NCBI GenBank assembly: GCA_030280995.1
Contig: JASXTE010000002.1
Span: forward strand, 37,941,183 to 38,005,182
Length of the DNA stretch: 64,000 nucleotides
Source: Hemileia vastatrix
Lineage: Eukaryota > Basidiomycota > Pucciniomycetes > Pucciniales > Zaghouaniaceae
Reading direction: 5' to 3'
Shown: in pieces, positions 25,005 to 34,947 of the stretch
How the letters are laid out: every line of letters begins with the position of its first letter
Numbering within the stretch: the first letter of the stretch is position 1
Notes under the pieces: model-generated
Database searches by the model: none
Told to the model about the DNA's origin: nothing
The model's input: the letters and a program-made list of their open reading frames with translations, nothing else
Translations under genes and position numbers: made by a program

Positions 25005-26290
25005 ATGTCTTATTCTTCAGATTCACCCCTTACTTCTCTCTTATCTTCATCTTTATCTTCTTTATCATCTTCTTCTTTATCATCTCTATCATCTTCTTTG
25101 AAATCAACTTCCATAAAATCATCTTCTAATTCATCAAAAAAAATTAATGATAATCAGTCTCATAAGAAGAAAAGATATCCGAAAAAAAAAATTCATCATC
25201 TAAATCATCAAAAAAAATTAAAGATAATCAGTTTTATCAGAAGAAAAGATATCTGAAAAAAAAAATTCTCTGTGAAAGTTATTTTCATCATATCCCAAAC
25301 ATTTTTTTTCATAAAACTAAAGTAGATAAAAAAATCAATATCCAAAAAAATTACCAGAAGATATCAAATATCTAAGCAAATTTGGAGATGATTGAGTTGT
25401 TGCAGTTATCAGTAATTCTTATAAGGCTCAATTCATTTTGGAAGCTCATTAATTTGATGGTGTAAAAGATGAATCTTTTAATCAACTATTGGATCTTATC
25501 ATAACTCTTTATCAAATAGCTTTGGTTCACTTACCTATAAGGAATACAAATTCGTTGGGTGGTGTCATGATTGGATTTGGTTGGAGACCAGGTTTTGTTA
25601 AAGGATATTCTCTTGGTATCTCTAATAATATTTTTCTATTCTTAATATCATTTCACTTATTTCATTTATATAGGCATATATTCATTGCTCAAGAATATCA
25701 CTAAAGCTCAAAAAGTTGAAGATTTTCACTTATGGGACACTCTACCTTCCTTTAACTTTTTTCTTGCTCCTCCACTCAAAAAGCTCTGTAATAAAGATTT
25801 TGAAAAAAATCATGAACTTGCAACCAAAGTTAGAATACCAGATTGGTGTGACTCCAAATGGGAAGATATCAGCCACGAATATCTTTTATTTTCTAATTTT
25901 ATTATCACTCATTCTGGATTCCACAATAGGATTCATATCAATAGGAATGATGCCAATTTTCTTACTTTTGGTATATTCTCATATATCAATCCGATAACTG
26001 GCCACCCAATACCATCTCCAGCTAAAATCAAAGGACATGGTTTATATTTTCCAGACCACCGATGCATCATTGATTTTGGTTTGTGAAATGGTATCATCGA
26101 AACTATTTGGAATTCTTCTAAGTATAATCATCAAACAACCAAAGCTCTTCCTGGTTTGGAATCCTGTCAAGATTTAACACATTTTGGTTGCTCATTTCAA
26201 ATCAGTCATAAGTTGATTCAAAGAATCAATAAGGTAAAGAAAGAAGGTAAAGTTAATTGATTTGAAAAAACTTTATCTAGATCCAAAAAG
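25005..26290 (+). pseudogene. TET/JBP-like 2OG-Fe(II) dioxygenase, with stops (copy 2)
   Basis: TET/JBP enzymes oxidise 5-methylcytosine or thymine in DNA. The product starts with a Ser-rich then Lys-rich segment (25005-25250). The core follows: LGGVMIGFGWRPGFVKGYSL, an intron at about 25616-25672 (GTATCT donor, ATATAG acceptor), FSNFIITHSGFHNRIHINRN (metal-ligand region), TFGIFSYINPITG, IKGHGLYFPDHRCIIDFG, NGIIETIWN and NHQTTKALPG (distal His region). I assign the family from the order of these motifs as known in rust and mushroom TET-like proteins. Stops near 25396 (TGA), 25450 (TAA) and 26084 (TGA) break it. The expected H-x-D reads H-I-N. The minus-strand copy at 60219-60785 shares the same blocks. 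Confidence 0.68.
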
Positions 26291-26599
26291 TATGGGGATT
26301 AGAGTTGTCATCAAAAATTTTATATTTTTTCATAAATTTTTAACAAATATTTTATATTTATCAATTTTCTCAAGTTAAGTGATGAGCCAATGACCTTTGG
26401 TTGTATAACAGGTAATCATGATAATATTTACTTGTTTCATGGGGTTCCTCTTGCCTATACCTGTGGAAAGTCCCAAACTTTTGTTTCTAGATTTGATCTG
26501 AATTTTGGCTTGAGGAATTGTCATTACTTTAAACTAGGGAAATTGATATATATTAGATATTTATTTAATAATTTATGTAATAATATTAAATTTAGATGA

Positions 26600-27040
26600 C
26601 TTCCACCCCTTACTTCAATAAAATTCAGGGGGGGGGTATTGCCAAATTTTCATATCTGACATGTGAAATTGATGACTTAGAAAAATTTTGGTGATACCCA
26701 CCCCTTGATTCAATAAAATGCAGGGGAGAGTATTGCCAATTTTTTAAAACAGATATAGAATTTTTTTGACTTGTAAATATTTTGGTGAAAATTTTTTGGT
26801 GATACCCGTCCCTTACTTCAATAAAATCCATGGGGGGTTTTGCCAAAATTTCTTATAAGACTTGTGAAATTATTGACATGTAAGAATTTTTGGGATACCA
26901 GTAAAATGCAGGGGGTAGTAAAGCCAAAGTTTCATATAAGACTTTCAAGATTCATGACATGAAAGAATTTTGGTGATACCCACCCCTTACTTCAAAAAAA
27001 TCCAGGGGTGGGGGATTGTCAAATTTTCAAAGGAGACATG
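26600..27040. repeat. tandem repeat (about 95 bp x 5) between convergent genes
   Basis: Diverged units contain CACCCCTTACTTCAATAAAA followed by a G-run, then TTGCCAAATTTTC and GACATGTGAAATTGATGA. Two units recur in copy 1 (20030-20190) and at least part of one in copy 3 (about 59875). Four of the five units keep an AATAAA or close variant. It lies where the TET-like (+) and Myb-like (-) genes end, so shared 3'-end formation is plausible. Confidence 0.8.
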
Positions 27041-27185
27041 AAAATTTTATTTAAAAAAAGAATATTTAACATTAAAATACAAAAATTCAAGTAATGATAG
27101 ATAGAGTAATGAAATAAACAAAAATATTGGAAATTTTATGTACAAATAAATATGAACAGTTGAAGTGTGAGAGAAATAAAACAAA

Positions 27186-28588
27186 CTAGTCATCCAACAA
27201 TTTCTTTAAACGTTCAATTTCCTCAACAGATTTATTAGCTTTAACACATTCTATCAAGAAATCTTTCTTTTTGTAATTTTCTTCATGATCAAACTTATAT
27301 TTCATCTGCTCTAATAGGTTTTGATGTTCGAGTGTTTTCTCCTCTTTTTTTCATTTTTCAATACTTAGAGTTAACTCAAACTTCTTCTCCTTCAAATCTT
27401 GGGGCTGATAATCCTTCCGTAAAGAGAGCTGGTACTTCCTCTCCTCCAAATCTTGGGCCCGATCATCCTTCCATAAAGAGAGCTCGTACTTCCTCTCTTC
27501 CAAATCTTGTAGCCTATCATCCCTCCTTAAAGAGAGCTCAAATTTCTTCTTGTCAAAGCTTAGAGTCTCTTTAGAAATTTCTACTTGTTCTAGAGTGATA
27601 ATAAAAATTAATATAAAGTGGAAGAAAAGTAGAGTAAAGTAAGAAGAGGTATGGTATCACTTACCAGCATCACGTTTCTCTAAAAATTGTTCCATAGACA
27701 AAAAAGGGGATTGTGATGAAGTATCACTTTTTCGTCTTCTTTGTGAGTGGAAATTTAGACTACTTGAAGCCCTACGCTTCTTGTTCAAGGTCATATTTTC
27801 CTCCTCATCATTCTCACCACCTTCAGACTTAGTTGATTGAGGATCCTGGGCTTGTTCATCAGCCTTTTAAGAAATAAGAAAAAGATAAGTAAATAAAAAA
27901 TAGAAAAGATAAGATAAAAGAAAAAAGAAACAGACCTGAGTTAGATTTGGTTGGGTTAAATCACCTATAGGATCTACAGAAAAGCTATCTAGATATGTCT
28001 CATTCAAATGAGGGGAGGCTTGAGTGGAGGAAGAGGATGGGAAAAGATTTGCTTCAACATCATGTTTGGAGATAGGATCTTCTCCATCCAACATGTTTAC
28101 AGGATTAACATCGGCTCGCTCTCCAAAAATTGCATCCATCTCTTTAAAGTAAGGACATAAAGAATCAAGTTTATTGTCTATGGATTTTATGCCTTTAGTT
28201 ATATTGTTGTCGGTAACCCCAAAACCAGTGGAAGATGTAAGAGCCTTTGCCTTCTTGTATTTTGCTTGGTAATGCTTGAATCGTTCAGACATCTGTTTAG
28301 GCAAAAGATCAATCCTTCCCTTGGTCTTATTCCATAATTCATTTGCCATTAGAAGATAGCCATTAACTTTTTATGCGGGGGCCGTCCTACTTTAGTGGCA
28401 TACTCAGTACCAAAACAAGAATCATAGTTAGATTTTGTTTTCAGCCAGTTGATAAGAATGAGATGGTCATCTTTTTTTAATTGAATGGTCTTTGATTTCT
28501 TGGCTGAGCGGGGGAAAGAGGAAGTAGTGGGAATTGAAGAACAACTGGGTGATGGCTGCCTTTGAGAAGATCTAGAATGACGAGGCAT
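27186..28588 (-). pseudogene. Myb/SANT-like DNA-binding protein with coiled-coil repeats, 3 exons, lightly damaged (copy 2)
   Basis: The likely role is binding transposon ends as the Harbinger partner protein. The ATG is at 28588. Exon 1 (28588-27936) gives a Ser/Gln-rich leader, KSKTIQLKKDDHLILINWLK, NYDSCFG, LLMANELWNKTKGRI, FKHYQAKYKKAKALTSSTG and SLCPYFKEMDAIFGERADVN. Introns are 27935-27864 and 27664-27590, both GT-AG. Exon 2 is acidic then basic. Exon 3 has three to four tandem copies of a 17-residue motif like KKFELSLRRDDRLQDLE, probably coiled coil. It ends at TAG 27186. Defects: a one-base loss near 28379 and a TGA at 27351 (probable former CGA). Confidence 0.78.
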
Positions 28589-28593
28589 GTTAT

Positions 28594-29362
28594 TATCGAA
28601 GAATGCGCCTGGCTAGGTTGTCAAGTTCCTACATCTTCTACACGTGCTCAACAAGATGCTAGATTTAGAACGAGTATAGATTTATTTTGTGATCTGTTAG
28701 TAAGGGTGAATAGTGATAATATGAGATTATATATAGTAGATAGTGTTTGTACTTGTTCCCTATCCAATCTCGTATTTCTTTTCTTTTCACTGAAAACTGA
28801 TTGATCATATTAAATCATTTTTCCATCTCTTTTAATTCATTAATTGCTATTCGTCTTACGTTAATATTGCTGCCCATTTCGTCAATCACTGGGGGACAGG
28901 TATTACTGTTGTACTATATTTGTTTCCACTGATACTAATCATGGTATGATTTAGGTGATTGATAAATACTCTAGCAGCACAGGAATATTACTAACAGTCG
29001 GATTATAATTAATAAATTAAAAGGTATATATAATTTGTTATAGATGTTTCTCTATTTTATGTTTAAGCAATCCAATCTCGTATTTCTTTTCTTTTCACTG
29101 AAAACTGATTGATCATATTAAATCATTTTTCCATCTCTTTTAATTCATTAATTGCTATTCGTCTTACGTTAATATTGCTGCCCATTTCGTCAATCACTGG
29201 GGGACAGGTGATTGATAAATACTCTAGCAGCACGGGAATATTACTAACAGTCGGATTATAATTAATAAATTAAAAGGTGATTGATAAATACTCTAGCAGC
29301 ACGGGAATATTACTAACAGTCGGATTATAATTAATAAATTAAAAGACACTGGGTCTTCAATA
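28594..29362 (+). repeat. 5' LTR of the young copia element (769 bp)
   Basis: It contains a duplicated block of about 140 bp (28760-28900 and 29065-29208) and three copies of a 69-bp unit starting GGTGATTGATAAATACTC (28954, 29207, 29276). The third copy is absent from the 3' LTR. The copia ORF starts 25 bp downstream. Confidence 0.95.
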
Positions 29363-29386
29363 GATTAAAAGTCTGAAAACAGCTTT

Positions 29387-32300
29387 ATGAGCTCTTCGAG
29401 TGACGACCTTCCTGATTCTCCCTCTGCTGCTTCCGATAGTACATCATCAACCTCTACATCTCTGCCTGAACCAATACACCCCTACGTTTTCTCAAATATG
29501 TCTGACCAGTCAAACGATAAATTATTGAGAGTACCAGTTCTCACCTCCGGTAATGTGTCATTGTGGAAATCAATGATAGAGTTTTACTTTGATTCCGCCG
29601 ATTTAACACATCATATAAAATGTGCCAGTAAACCCACTGATGCTGACTCCAATGATTGGCGTAAGGGCGAATCCAAATCCCGACTTATTCTTATCAATGC
29701 TGTCAGTCCTAGGGATTCTTTACTCATCTCCAAGGCAAAATCTACCTATCTTGCGTATCAAAAGGTTCTGTCAGACTATGGTGAAGGAAACGCATCAACA
29801 GTGTCTGATCTCTTAGACCAGTTGGTTTATCTTAAGTGGGATGGTGTTTCTTCTCTAAGAGAACATCTTGGAAAGTTTGAAGAAATAGAAAGCTTATTAG
29901 TTGATAGCGCATCCAGTGATTCAGAGCTAGTTATTTCCTCAAAAATAATTGCGATGATTCTGATCAAGAGTGTTCAACATGAATCTATGCTGGGAATCAC
30001 TCAAAATCTTTTTCAAAATTTTAAAAATCTTACTCTTGAGCAAGTCTATGATAGTCTTAAGTCTGAGGCAAATCGACGATTGCGTGACACCGATGTTACC
30101 AATAATGCTAATGCTCTTAAGGCTCAGTCTAAAAAGAAAAACTCACAACATCAATCTTCACCCAATAAAAAGAATATAAAAAATCTGAAGTGTCGTCTGG
30201 GTCACGCTGGCCATAGTGATGAAAACTGTATCACTCAATTGCGTGAAGAGTTGAAGAAGCTGAAAATTCCGTCTCACTCAAAAAATGATAAAGCGAAGGC
30301 TGCCAACGAAACTACTGAGTCTGTCTCCTTAGTCACTGAACAAGAACATGAAGAGTCGGCATATTTGGCAGGATTGAAGGAGAGTAGCACATGTTTCATT
30401 CTTGATTCAGGTGCAACTTCCCATATGGTCAAAGACAAACGACTGCTGTCAAATGTTACGAAACTAGCTTCCACCATCAATATTGACACAGCTGGATCTC
30501 AGGTGTTGACTGCTGACTACGCTGGCGATTTTTCTATCAGTCCTCATCTAACACTCAAGAATGTGCTTGTTGTCAATGATATTTCGGCAAATTTGATCTC
30601 GGTTAATAAATTGAATCATATGGGCTACAGTGTGAACTTTGAGCCTAGTGAGACACAAGTTGTTAACTCCAGCGGTCAGCTTGTTGTAAAACTCACTCGG
30701 AAAGGCCAAAAACATAACTTATGGTATGTTAATAATCAAGCTTTGATGACCACAACCACGACTCTAACCTTGTATCAATGGCATCAACGGCTAGGACATC
30801 TTAATGTCAAATCTACTAGGTCATTTCTTAGGTCAAAGGATATTGATTTCGTCGATGAAAAATTCAGTTGTGTGACATGTTCAAAAGGAAAAATAGTGAA
30901 GATACCTTTTCTTTCTACCTTTCCGAGAGCCTCTGTTCCGTTATTCCGAATTCATTCTGATGTTATAGGACCGATTGATCCTCCCTCTATTGGTGGCCAT
31001 AGATTTATTGTAACCTTTATTGATGATTGCACACGTTTTTCTACTATTTTTCTTATGAAATGCAAATCTGAGGTCTTTTCCAAGTTCCTGAAATATCAAG
31101 CTGATGTTGAGAATAAACTTGACCGAAAAATTAAATTCTTGAAATGTGATAGGGGTGGAGAGTATGGTAGCAATAATTTTGTTGATCATTTGAATAAAAG
31201 TGGTATTACTCGTGAACAGGCGCCAGCCCAAACACCTCAGCATAACTCAGTTGCTGAACGATTTAATAAAACTCTGATTGATAAAATCTGTACCGTGCTT
31301 ATTGACTCAGCCTGTCCATCCTACATTTGGGGTGAATGTGCAATGAGCTGCAATTACTTGTTGAATCTTCTTCCACATTCTAAATTGAAATCACGAACCC
31401 CTCATGAAGTTCTTAATGATTATGTGCCTTGTGAAGGAGGCCATACACCTGATTATAGCTTTATTAGACGGTTTGGTTCATTGGCTATACGATATGTTGC
31501 CAAAGAAGATCGAACACAGAAGTTTCAACCAAGAGGTATTGAGTGTGCTATTGTTGGTTATGAACAGAACTCTAAAAGCTATAGGCTATATGATCAAAAG
31601 CTAAAGAAAATTTTTATCTCTCGAAATGTCGATGTTTTTGAATCTAAAAATTATTTCAATGAGAAGGGTTCAATACTGCAGGTACCAGACTATGTTCTTC
31701 TCCCAGCTAATGGAGTTAATACTACTTTAAATCCTACCTCTACAAATGTCAACATACCCATTAGTTTACTGCCAGAATCAAATTCTATAAATCCTGAGCA
31801 GATCTCTGTCCCGGGAGATGCTTTGGAGTTATCAGAGAATGATGCTGATGAGAAATCTTCTAAAAATCCTCAACGACTAAAAGTAATCATGCGACGGGTT
31901 ACACCTGAATTTTCATCAGAAGAAGAATCTCCACTTTCCAACTCTGTCGATATTGAAGATGAGGACTCAACTCTCAACGAATCCTTGCCGACTCAAGGGA
32001 GACCAGTGAGACAACGAAGGCCTCCATCTTACTATGGCTTTGCTGCCAGCTTCTCACCAGATAATCCTACCTATAAACAAGCTTTGTGTAGTCCTGAAGC
32101 TGAATTATGGAAAGAAGCCATGGATACCGAGTATGAATCTCTCTGTGAACATCATGTGGGTGATCTAGTCACAAAGAAACAGGGCATGAAAGTTATAGGG
32201 GGTACATGGGTTCTTTCAAAAAAGAAGGATGAACTTGGTAGGGTCATTAGATATAAAGCTCGTTGGGTAGCACTAGGTAATCTTCAGAAGGAGGGTATTG

Positions 32301-33661
32301 ACTATGGGGAGACCTATGCCTCTGTTGGACGCACTGAAACTTTCAGATTGTTAATGTCTCTCGCCGCTGCAAGGAACTGGACTGTTTCTCAGTTTGATAT
32401 CTCAACGGCCTTCTTGCATGGTGTCATGAAAGATGATGTGTATGTTACTCAAGTTAAGGGTTATGAACAAGGAGGGAAAGATAAAGTATGGAAACTCCGT
32501 AAATCTTTGTATGGCACCCGGCAGGCACCTCGGCAATGGAAAGAAAAATTTGTTGCAGTCATGAATCAACTAAATTTTACCGAAGCCGAGGGTGATGAGT
32601 CACTCTTTATATTTCAAAAGAATGATAAATTTATTTTTGTACATCTTCATGTGGATGATGGTTTAGTTTTCTCAAACAATCCTAATCTTGTTAAAAAACT
32701 TCACAATGATTTAATTGAACATTTTAAAGTGAAATGGACGGACAAGCCAACATATCATCTTGGTATCAAAATTACTTATCTTGATGACTTTATCACCCTT
32801 AGTCAAGAATCATATGTTGACGAGCTGGCAAGACGTTTTGATCTTAGTGATTGTAAAAAATTGTCAACTCCTCTTCCTGTTGGCTGTGTTTTGCTTGATC
32901 CGTCACCCATGGAAACTCAAGATGGATTGAATGACCCTTACCAAGAATTAATTGGCTCACTCAATTATCTAGCTGTCTCTACTAGACCTGACATTTGTCA
33001 AGCGCTGAATGCACTGTCAAAGTTCAATGCTAATCACTCACCAACTCATTGGAAGCTTGCTCTTAAACTTCTTCAGTATGTAGTTACCAATAAGTCTGTT
33101 GGTCTAAAGTATAAAAGAAATGAAGAAAACATTGTATTTCAATCGTACAGTGATGCTGATTATGCCAATTGCAAATCTACAAGATGTTCTATCACGGGTT
33201 ATGTCATTCTTTTGAACAATAGTCCTATTTCCTGGCGAAGTCGACGACAGAAAGTGGTTACCCTTTCCGTTACAGAGGCGGAATATATTGCCATGTGTGA
33301 TTGTGCAAAGACGCTTGTTTGGATCTCAAAGCTGTTTTTCTCACTGAATATTTCTTTCCTCACTCCTCAAATTCTGAGTAGTATCAATGCTCCTGAGTTG
33401 TTTTGTGATAATAGCGGTGCAATATTTCTGTCTAAAGAAGCTCAAATTAATGAGCGGTCCAAACATATTGATGTTCGCTATCACTGGTTAAGGCAAAAGG
33501 TAAAACGGAATGAACTTCATATTGTCTATTGTCCAACTCTTGATATGTTGGCAGACATGTTTACCAAACAACAACCTCGCATACGATATGAAAATGACAA
33601 AAGACGTTTAAATCTTATCATGTCTGAAGCAGGGGGGGTATCGAAGAATGCGCCTGGCTAG
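29387..33661 (+). CDS. copia Gag-Pol polyprotein, 1424 aa, single ORF
   Basis: The polyprotein packages, reverse-transcribes and integrates the element. The Gag-like N-terminus (residues 50-230, with SGNVSLWKSMIEFYF) is followed by a zinc-knuckle remnant near 266. Then come protease DSGATSH (about 339), the integrase zinc region WHQRLGHLN...CVTCSKGK (465-505), the integrase core with HSDV (523), CDRGGEYG (587) and VAERFNKT (622), RT with QFDISTAFLHG (1004) and HVDDG (1089), and RNase H with YSDADYA (1254), TEAEY (1296) and CDNSGA (1339). No stops or frameshifts occur. The knuckle reads C-x2-G-x3-GH-x4-C, so its second Cys is Gly. The last codons and the TAG lie inside the 3' LTR. Confidence 0.96.
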   Translation: MSSSSDDLPDSPSAASDSTSSTSTSLPEPIHPYVFSNMSDQSNDKLLRVPVLTSGNVSLWKSMIEFYFDSADLTHHIKCASKPTDADSNDWRKGESKSRLILINAVSPRDSLLISKAKSTYLAYQKVLSDYGEGNASTVSDLLDQLVYLKWDGVSSLREHLGKFEEIESLLVDSASSDSELVISSKIIAMILIKSVQHESMLGITQNLFQNFKNLTLEQVYDSLKSEANRRLRDTDVTNNANALKAQSKKKNSQHQSSPNKKNIKNLKCRLGHAGHSDENCITQLREELKKLKIPSHSKNDKAKAANETTESVSLVTEQEHEESAYLAGLKESSTCFILDSGATSHMVKDKRLLSNVTKLASTINIDTAGSQVLTADYAGDFSISPHLTLKNVLVVNDISANLISVNKLNHMGYSVNFEPSETQVVNSSGQLVVKLTRKGQKHNLWYVNNQALMTTTTTLTLYQWHQRLGHLNVKSTRSFLRSKDIDFVDEKFSCVTCSKGKIVKIPFLSTFPRASVPLFRIHSDVIGPIDPPSIGGHRFIVTFIDDCTRFSTIFLMKCKSEVFSKFLKYQADVENKLDRKIKFLKCDRGGEYGSNNFVDHLNKSGITREQAPAQTPQHNSVAERFNKTLIDKICTVLIDSACPSYIWGECAMSCNYLLNLLPHSKLKSRTPHEVLNDYVPCEGGHTPDYSFIRRFGSLAIRYVAKEDRTQKFQPRGIECAIVGYEQNSKSYRLYDQKLKKIFISRNVDVFESKNYFNEKGSILQVPDYVLLPANGVNTTLNPTSTNVNIPISLLPESNSINPEQISVPGDALELSENDADEKSSKNPQRLKVIMRRVTPEFSSEEESPLSNSVDIEDEDSTLNESLPTQGRPVRQRRPPSYYGFAASFSPDNPTYKQALCSPEAELWKEAMDTEYESLCEHHVGDLVTKKQGMKVIGGTWVLSKKKDELGRVIRYKARWVALGNLQKEGIDYGETYASVGRTETFRLLMSLAAARNWTVSQFDISTAFLHGVMKDDVYVTQVKGYEQGGKDKVWKLRKSLYGTRQAPRQWKEKFVAVMNQLNFTEAEGDESLFIFQKNDKFIFVHLHVDDGLVFSNNPNLVKKLHNDLIEHFKVKWTDKPTYHLGIKITYLDDFITLSQESYVDELARRFDLSDCKKLSTPLPVGCVLLDPSPMETQDGLNDPYQELIGSLNYLAVSTRPDICQALNALSKFNANHSPTHWKLALKLLQYVVTNKSVGLKYKRNEENIVFQSYSDADYANCKSTRCSITGYVILLNNSPISWRSRRQKVVTLSVTEAEYIAMCDCAKTLVWISKLFFSLNISFLTPQILSSINAPELFCDNSGAIFLSKEAQINERSKHIDVRYHWLRQKVKRNELHIVYCPTLDMLADMFTKQQPRIRYENDKRRLNLIMSEAGGVSKNAPG

Positions 33662-34338
33662 GTTGTCAAGTTCCTACATCTTCTACACGTGCTCAACAAG
33701 ATGCTAGATTTAGAACGAGTATAGATTTATTTTGTGATCTGTTAGTAAGGGTGAATAGTGATAATATGAGATTATATATAGTAGATAGTGTTTGTACTTG
33801 TTCCCTATCCAATCTCGTATTTCTTTTCTTTTCACTGAAAACTGATTGATCATATTAAATCATTTTTCCATCTCTTTTAATTCATTAATTGCTATTCGTC
33901 TTACGTTAATATTGCTGCCCATTTCGTCAATCACTGGGGGACAGGTATTACTGTTGTACTATATTTGTTTCCACTGATACTAATCATGGTATGATTTAGG
34001 TGATTGATAAATACTCTAGCAGCACAGGAATATTACTAACAGTCGGATTATAATTAATAAATTAAAAGGTATATATAATTTGTTATAGATGTTTCTCTAT
34101 TTTATGTTTAAGCAATCCAATCTCGTATTTCTTTTCTTTTCACTGAAAACTGATTGATCATATTAAATCATTTTTCCATCTCTTTTAATTCATTAATTGC
34201 TATTCGTCTTACGTTAATATTGCTGCCCATTTCGTCAATCACTGGGGGACAGGTGATTGATAAATACTCTAGCAGCACGGGAATATTACTAACAGTCGGA
34301 TTATAATTAATAAATTAAAAGACACTGGGTCTTCAATA
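33639..34338 (+). repeat. 3' LTR of the young copia element (700 bp)
   Basis: Same ends and sequence as the 5' LTR but with two rather than three 69-bp units. It is followed directly by the target duplication GTTAT and then by the 5' flank of the Myb-like gene. Confidence 0.95.
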
Positions 34339-34503
34339 GTTATTATAAATGAAGATGAAAAGGAGCAGAAACAAGCAGATGAGATTGCGAGATGAAAAGG
34401 AGCAGAATCAAATAGATGAAATGGGGAGAAATTCTGAGCGGATAGAATGAACAGGATGGAATGAGAATGGAAGTGTGAAGCAAGGTAGAAGGCATATCCA
34501 GGG

Positions 34504-34589
34504 AGTAGTCCAAGATGTGGTTATGGCAGAAAGTAGGTCAAGATGTGGTTATGACAGAAGGTTGTCCAAGATGTGGTTATGAAAAATTG
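34504..34589 (-). repeat. triplicated 5'-flank motif of the Myb-like gene
   Basis: Three tandem copies, about 30 bp each, of GTCCAAGATGTGGTTATG. Copies 1 (21290-21310) and 3 (about 58070-58095) have a single unit at the matching place, so the expansion is specific to copy 2. Confidence 0.8.
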
Positions 34590-34740
34590 AGTAAAAAAAT
34601 GTCAGATAAGAGGTGAACATTGACACATAAAGTGTCTAATAACCCAATTATTAGCAAAATTAATTGTTGAAGATAATTGGGGTATAAGGATTTTTATCCG
34701 CAATTAATTTAATTGCTGATCCCTGAACATTGATACCCCC

Positions 34741-34823
<83 letters not shown>

Positions 34824-34832
34824 TTAATAATA
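34741..34832 (+). repeat. second TAA-rich array at the right transposon end
   Basis: About 27 TAA units decay into mixed TAA/TATTAA repeats up to about 34855. It directly abuts the right inverted repeat of the Harbinger element, the mirror of the array at 21466-21656. Confidence 0.92.
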
Positions 34833-34880
34833 TTAATATTAATATTAATAATAGTATATTAATGATAAAATTTATATTTA

Positions 34881-34947
34881 CACCAGGTACCATAATTCAG
34901 TCAGGGAAAGGGAGCTTCCAGCAAGTGCCACCTGATTCTTTCTGGTG
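34881..34947. mobile_element. minimal 67-bp MITE of the palindrome family
   Basis: CACCAGGTACCATAATTC at one end and GATTCTTTCTGGTG at the other. The reverse complement holds GGCACTTGCTGGAAGCTCC, a variant of the family palindrome. Confidence 0.45.

Larger units (their letters stand above)
28594..34338 (+). mobile_element. young, uninterrupted Ty1/copia retrotransposon
   Basis: The target duplication GTTAT is exact (28589-28593 and 34339-34343). LTRs start TATCGAAG and end CTTCAATA. Everywhere I compared them the two LTRs are identical, except for one extra 69-bp tandem unit in the 5' LTR. The polypurine tract AGCAGGGGGG ends at 33638. The internal region is one uninterrupted Gag-Pol frame. 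All this marks a very recent, possibly mobile insertion. It sits in the 5' UTR of the Myb-like gene of the Harbinger element, five bases from its ATG. Confidence 0.96.
21657..34740 (+). mobile_element. Harbinger-type transposon carrying transposase, TET-like oxygenase and Myb-like genes (copy 2)
   Basis: Both ends carry a 23-bp perfect terminal inverted repeat whose first 20 bases are GGGGGTATCAATGTTCAGGG (left from 21657, right as reverse complement from 34740). Each end abuts a TAA array, so the 3-bp target duplication cannot be read uniquely. TTA/TAA is the usual Harbinger target. Between the ends are the transposase (22043-23305, +), a GC-skewed inverted repeat (23740-24345), a TET/JBP-like gene (25005-26290, +), a tandem spacer (26600-27040) and a Myb-like gene (28588-27186, -). 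A 5.75-kb copia element interrupts it; without that the element would be about 7.3 kb. Confidence 0.85.

Noticed and set aside
27332..27574. Plus-strand ORF with repeated SSPPNLG and HPSIKRA-like segments
   Set aside because: It is the antisense shadow of the coiled-coil repeats in exon 3 of the Myb-like gene.
21657..34740. Reading the TET-bearing transposon as a KDZ-type element
   Set aside because: The transposase motifs (GFVDGTT, LLADSAY, RVRIEHSIGILKG), TTA/TAA context and Myb-like partner fit PIF/Harbinger; no large KDZ transposase is present.
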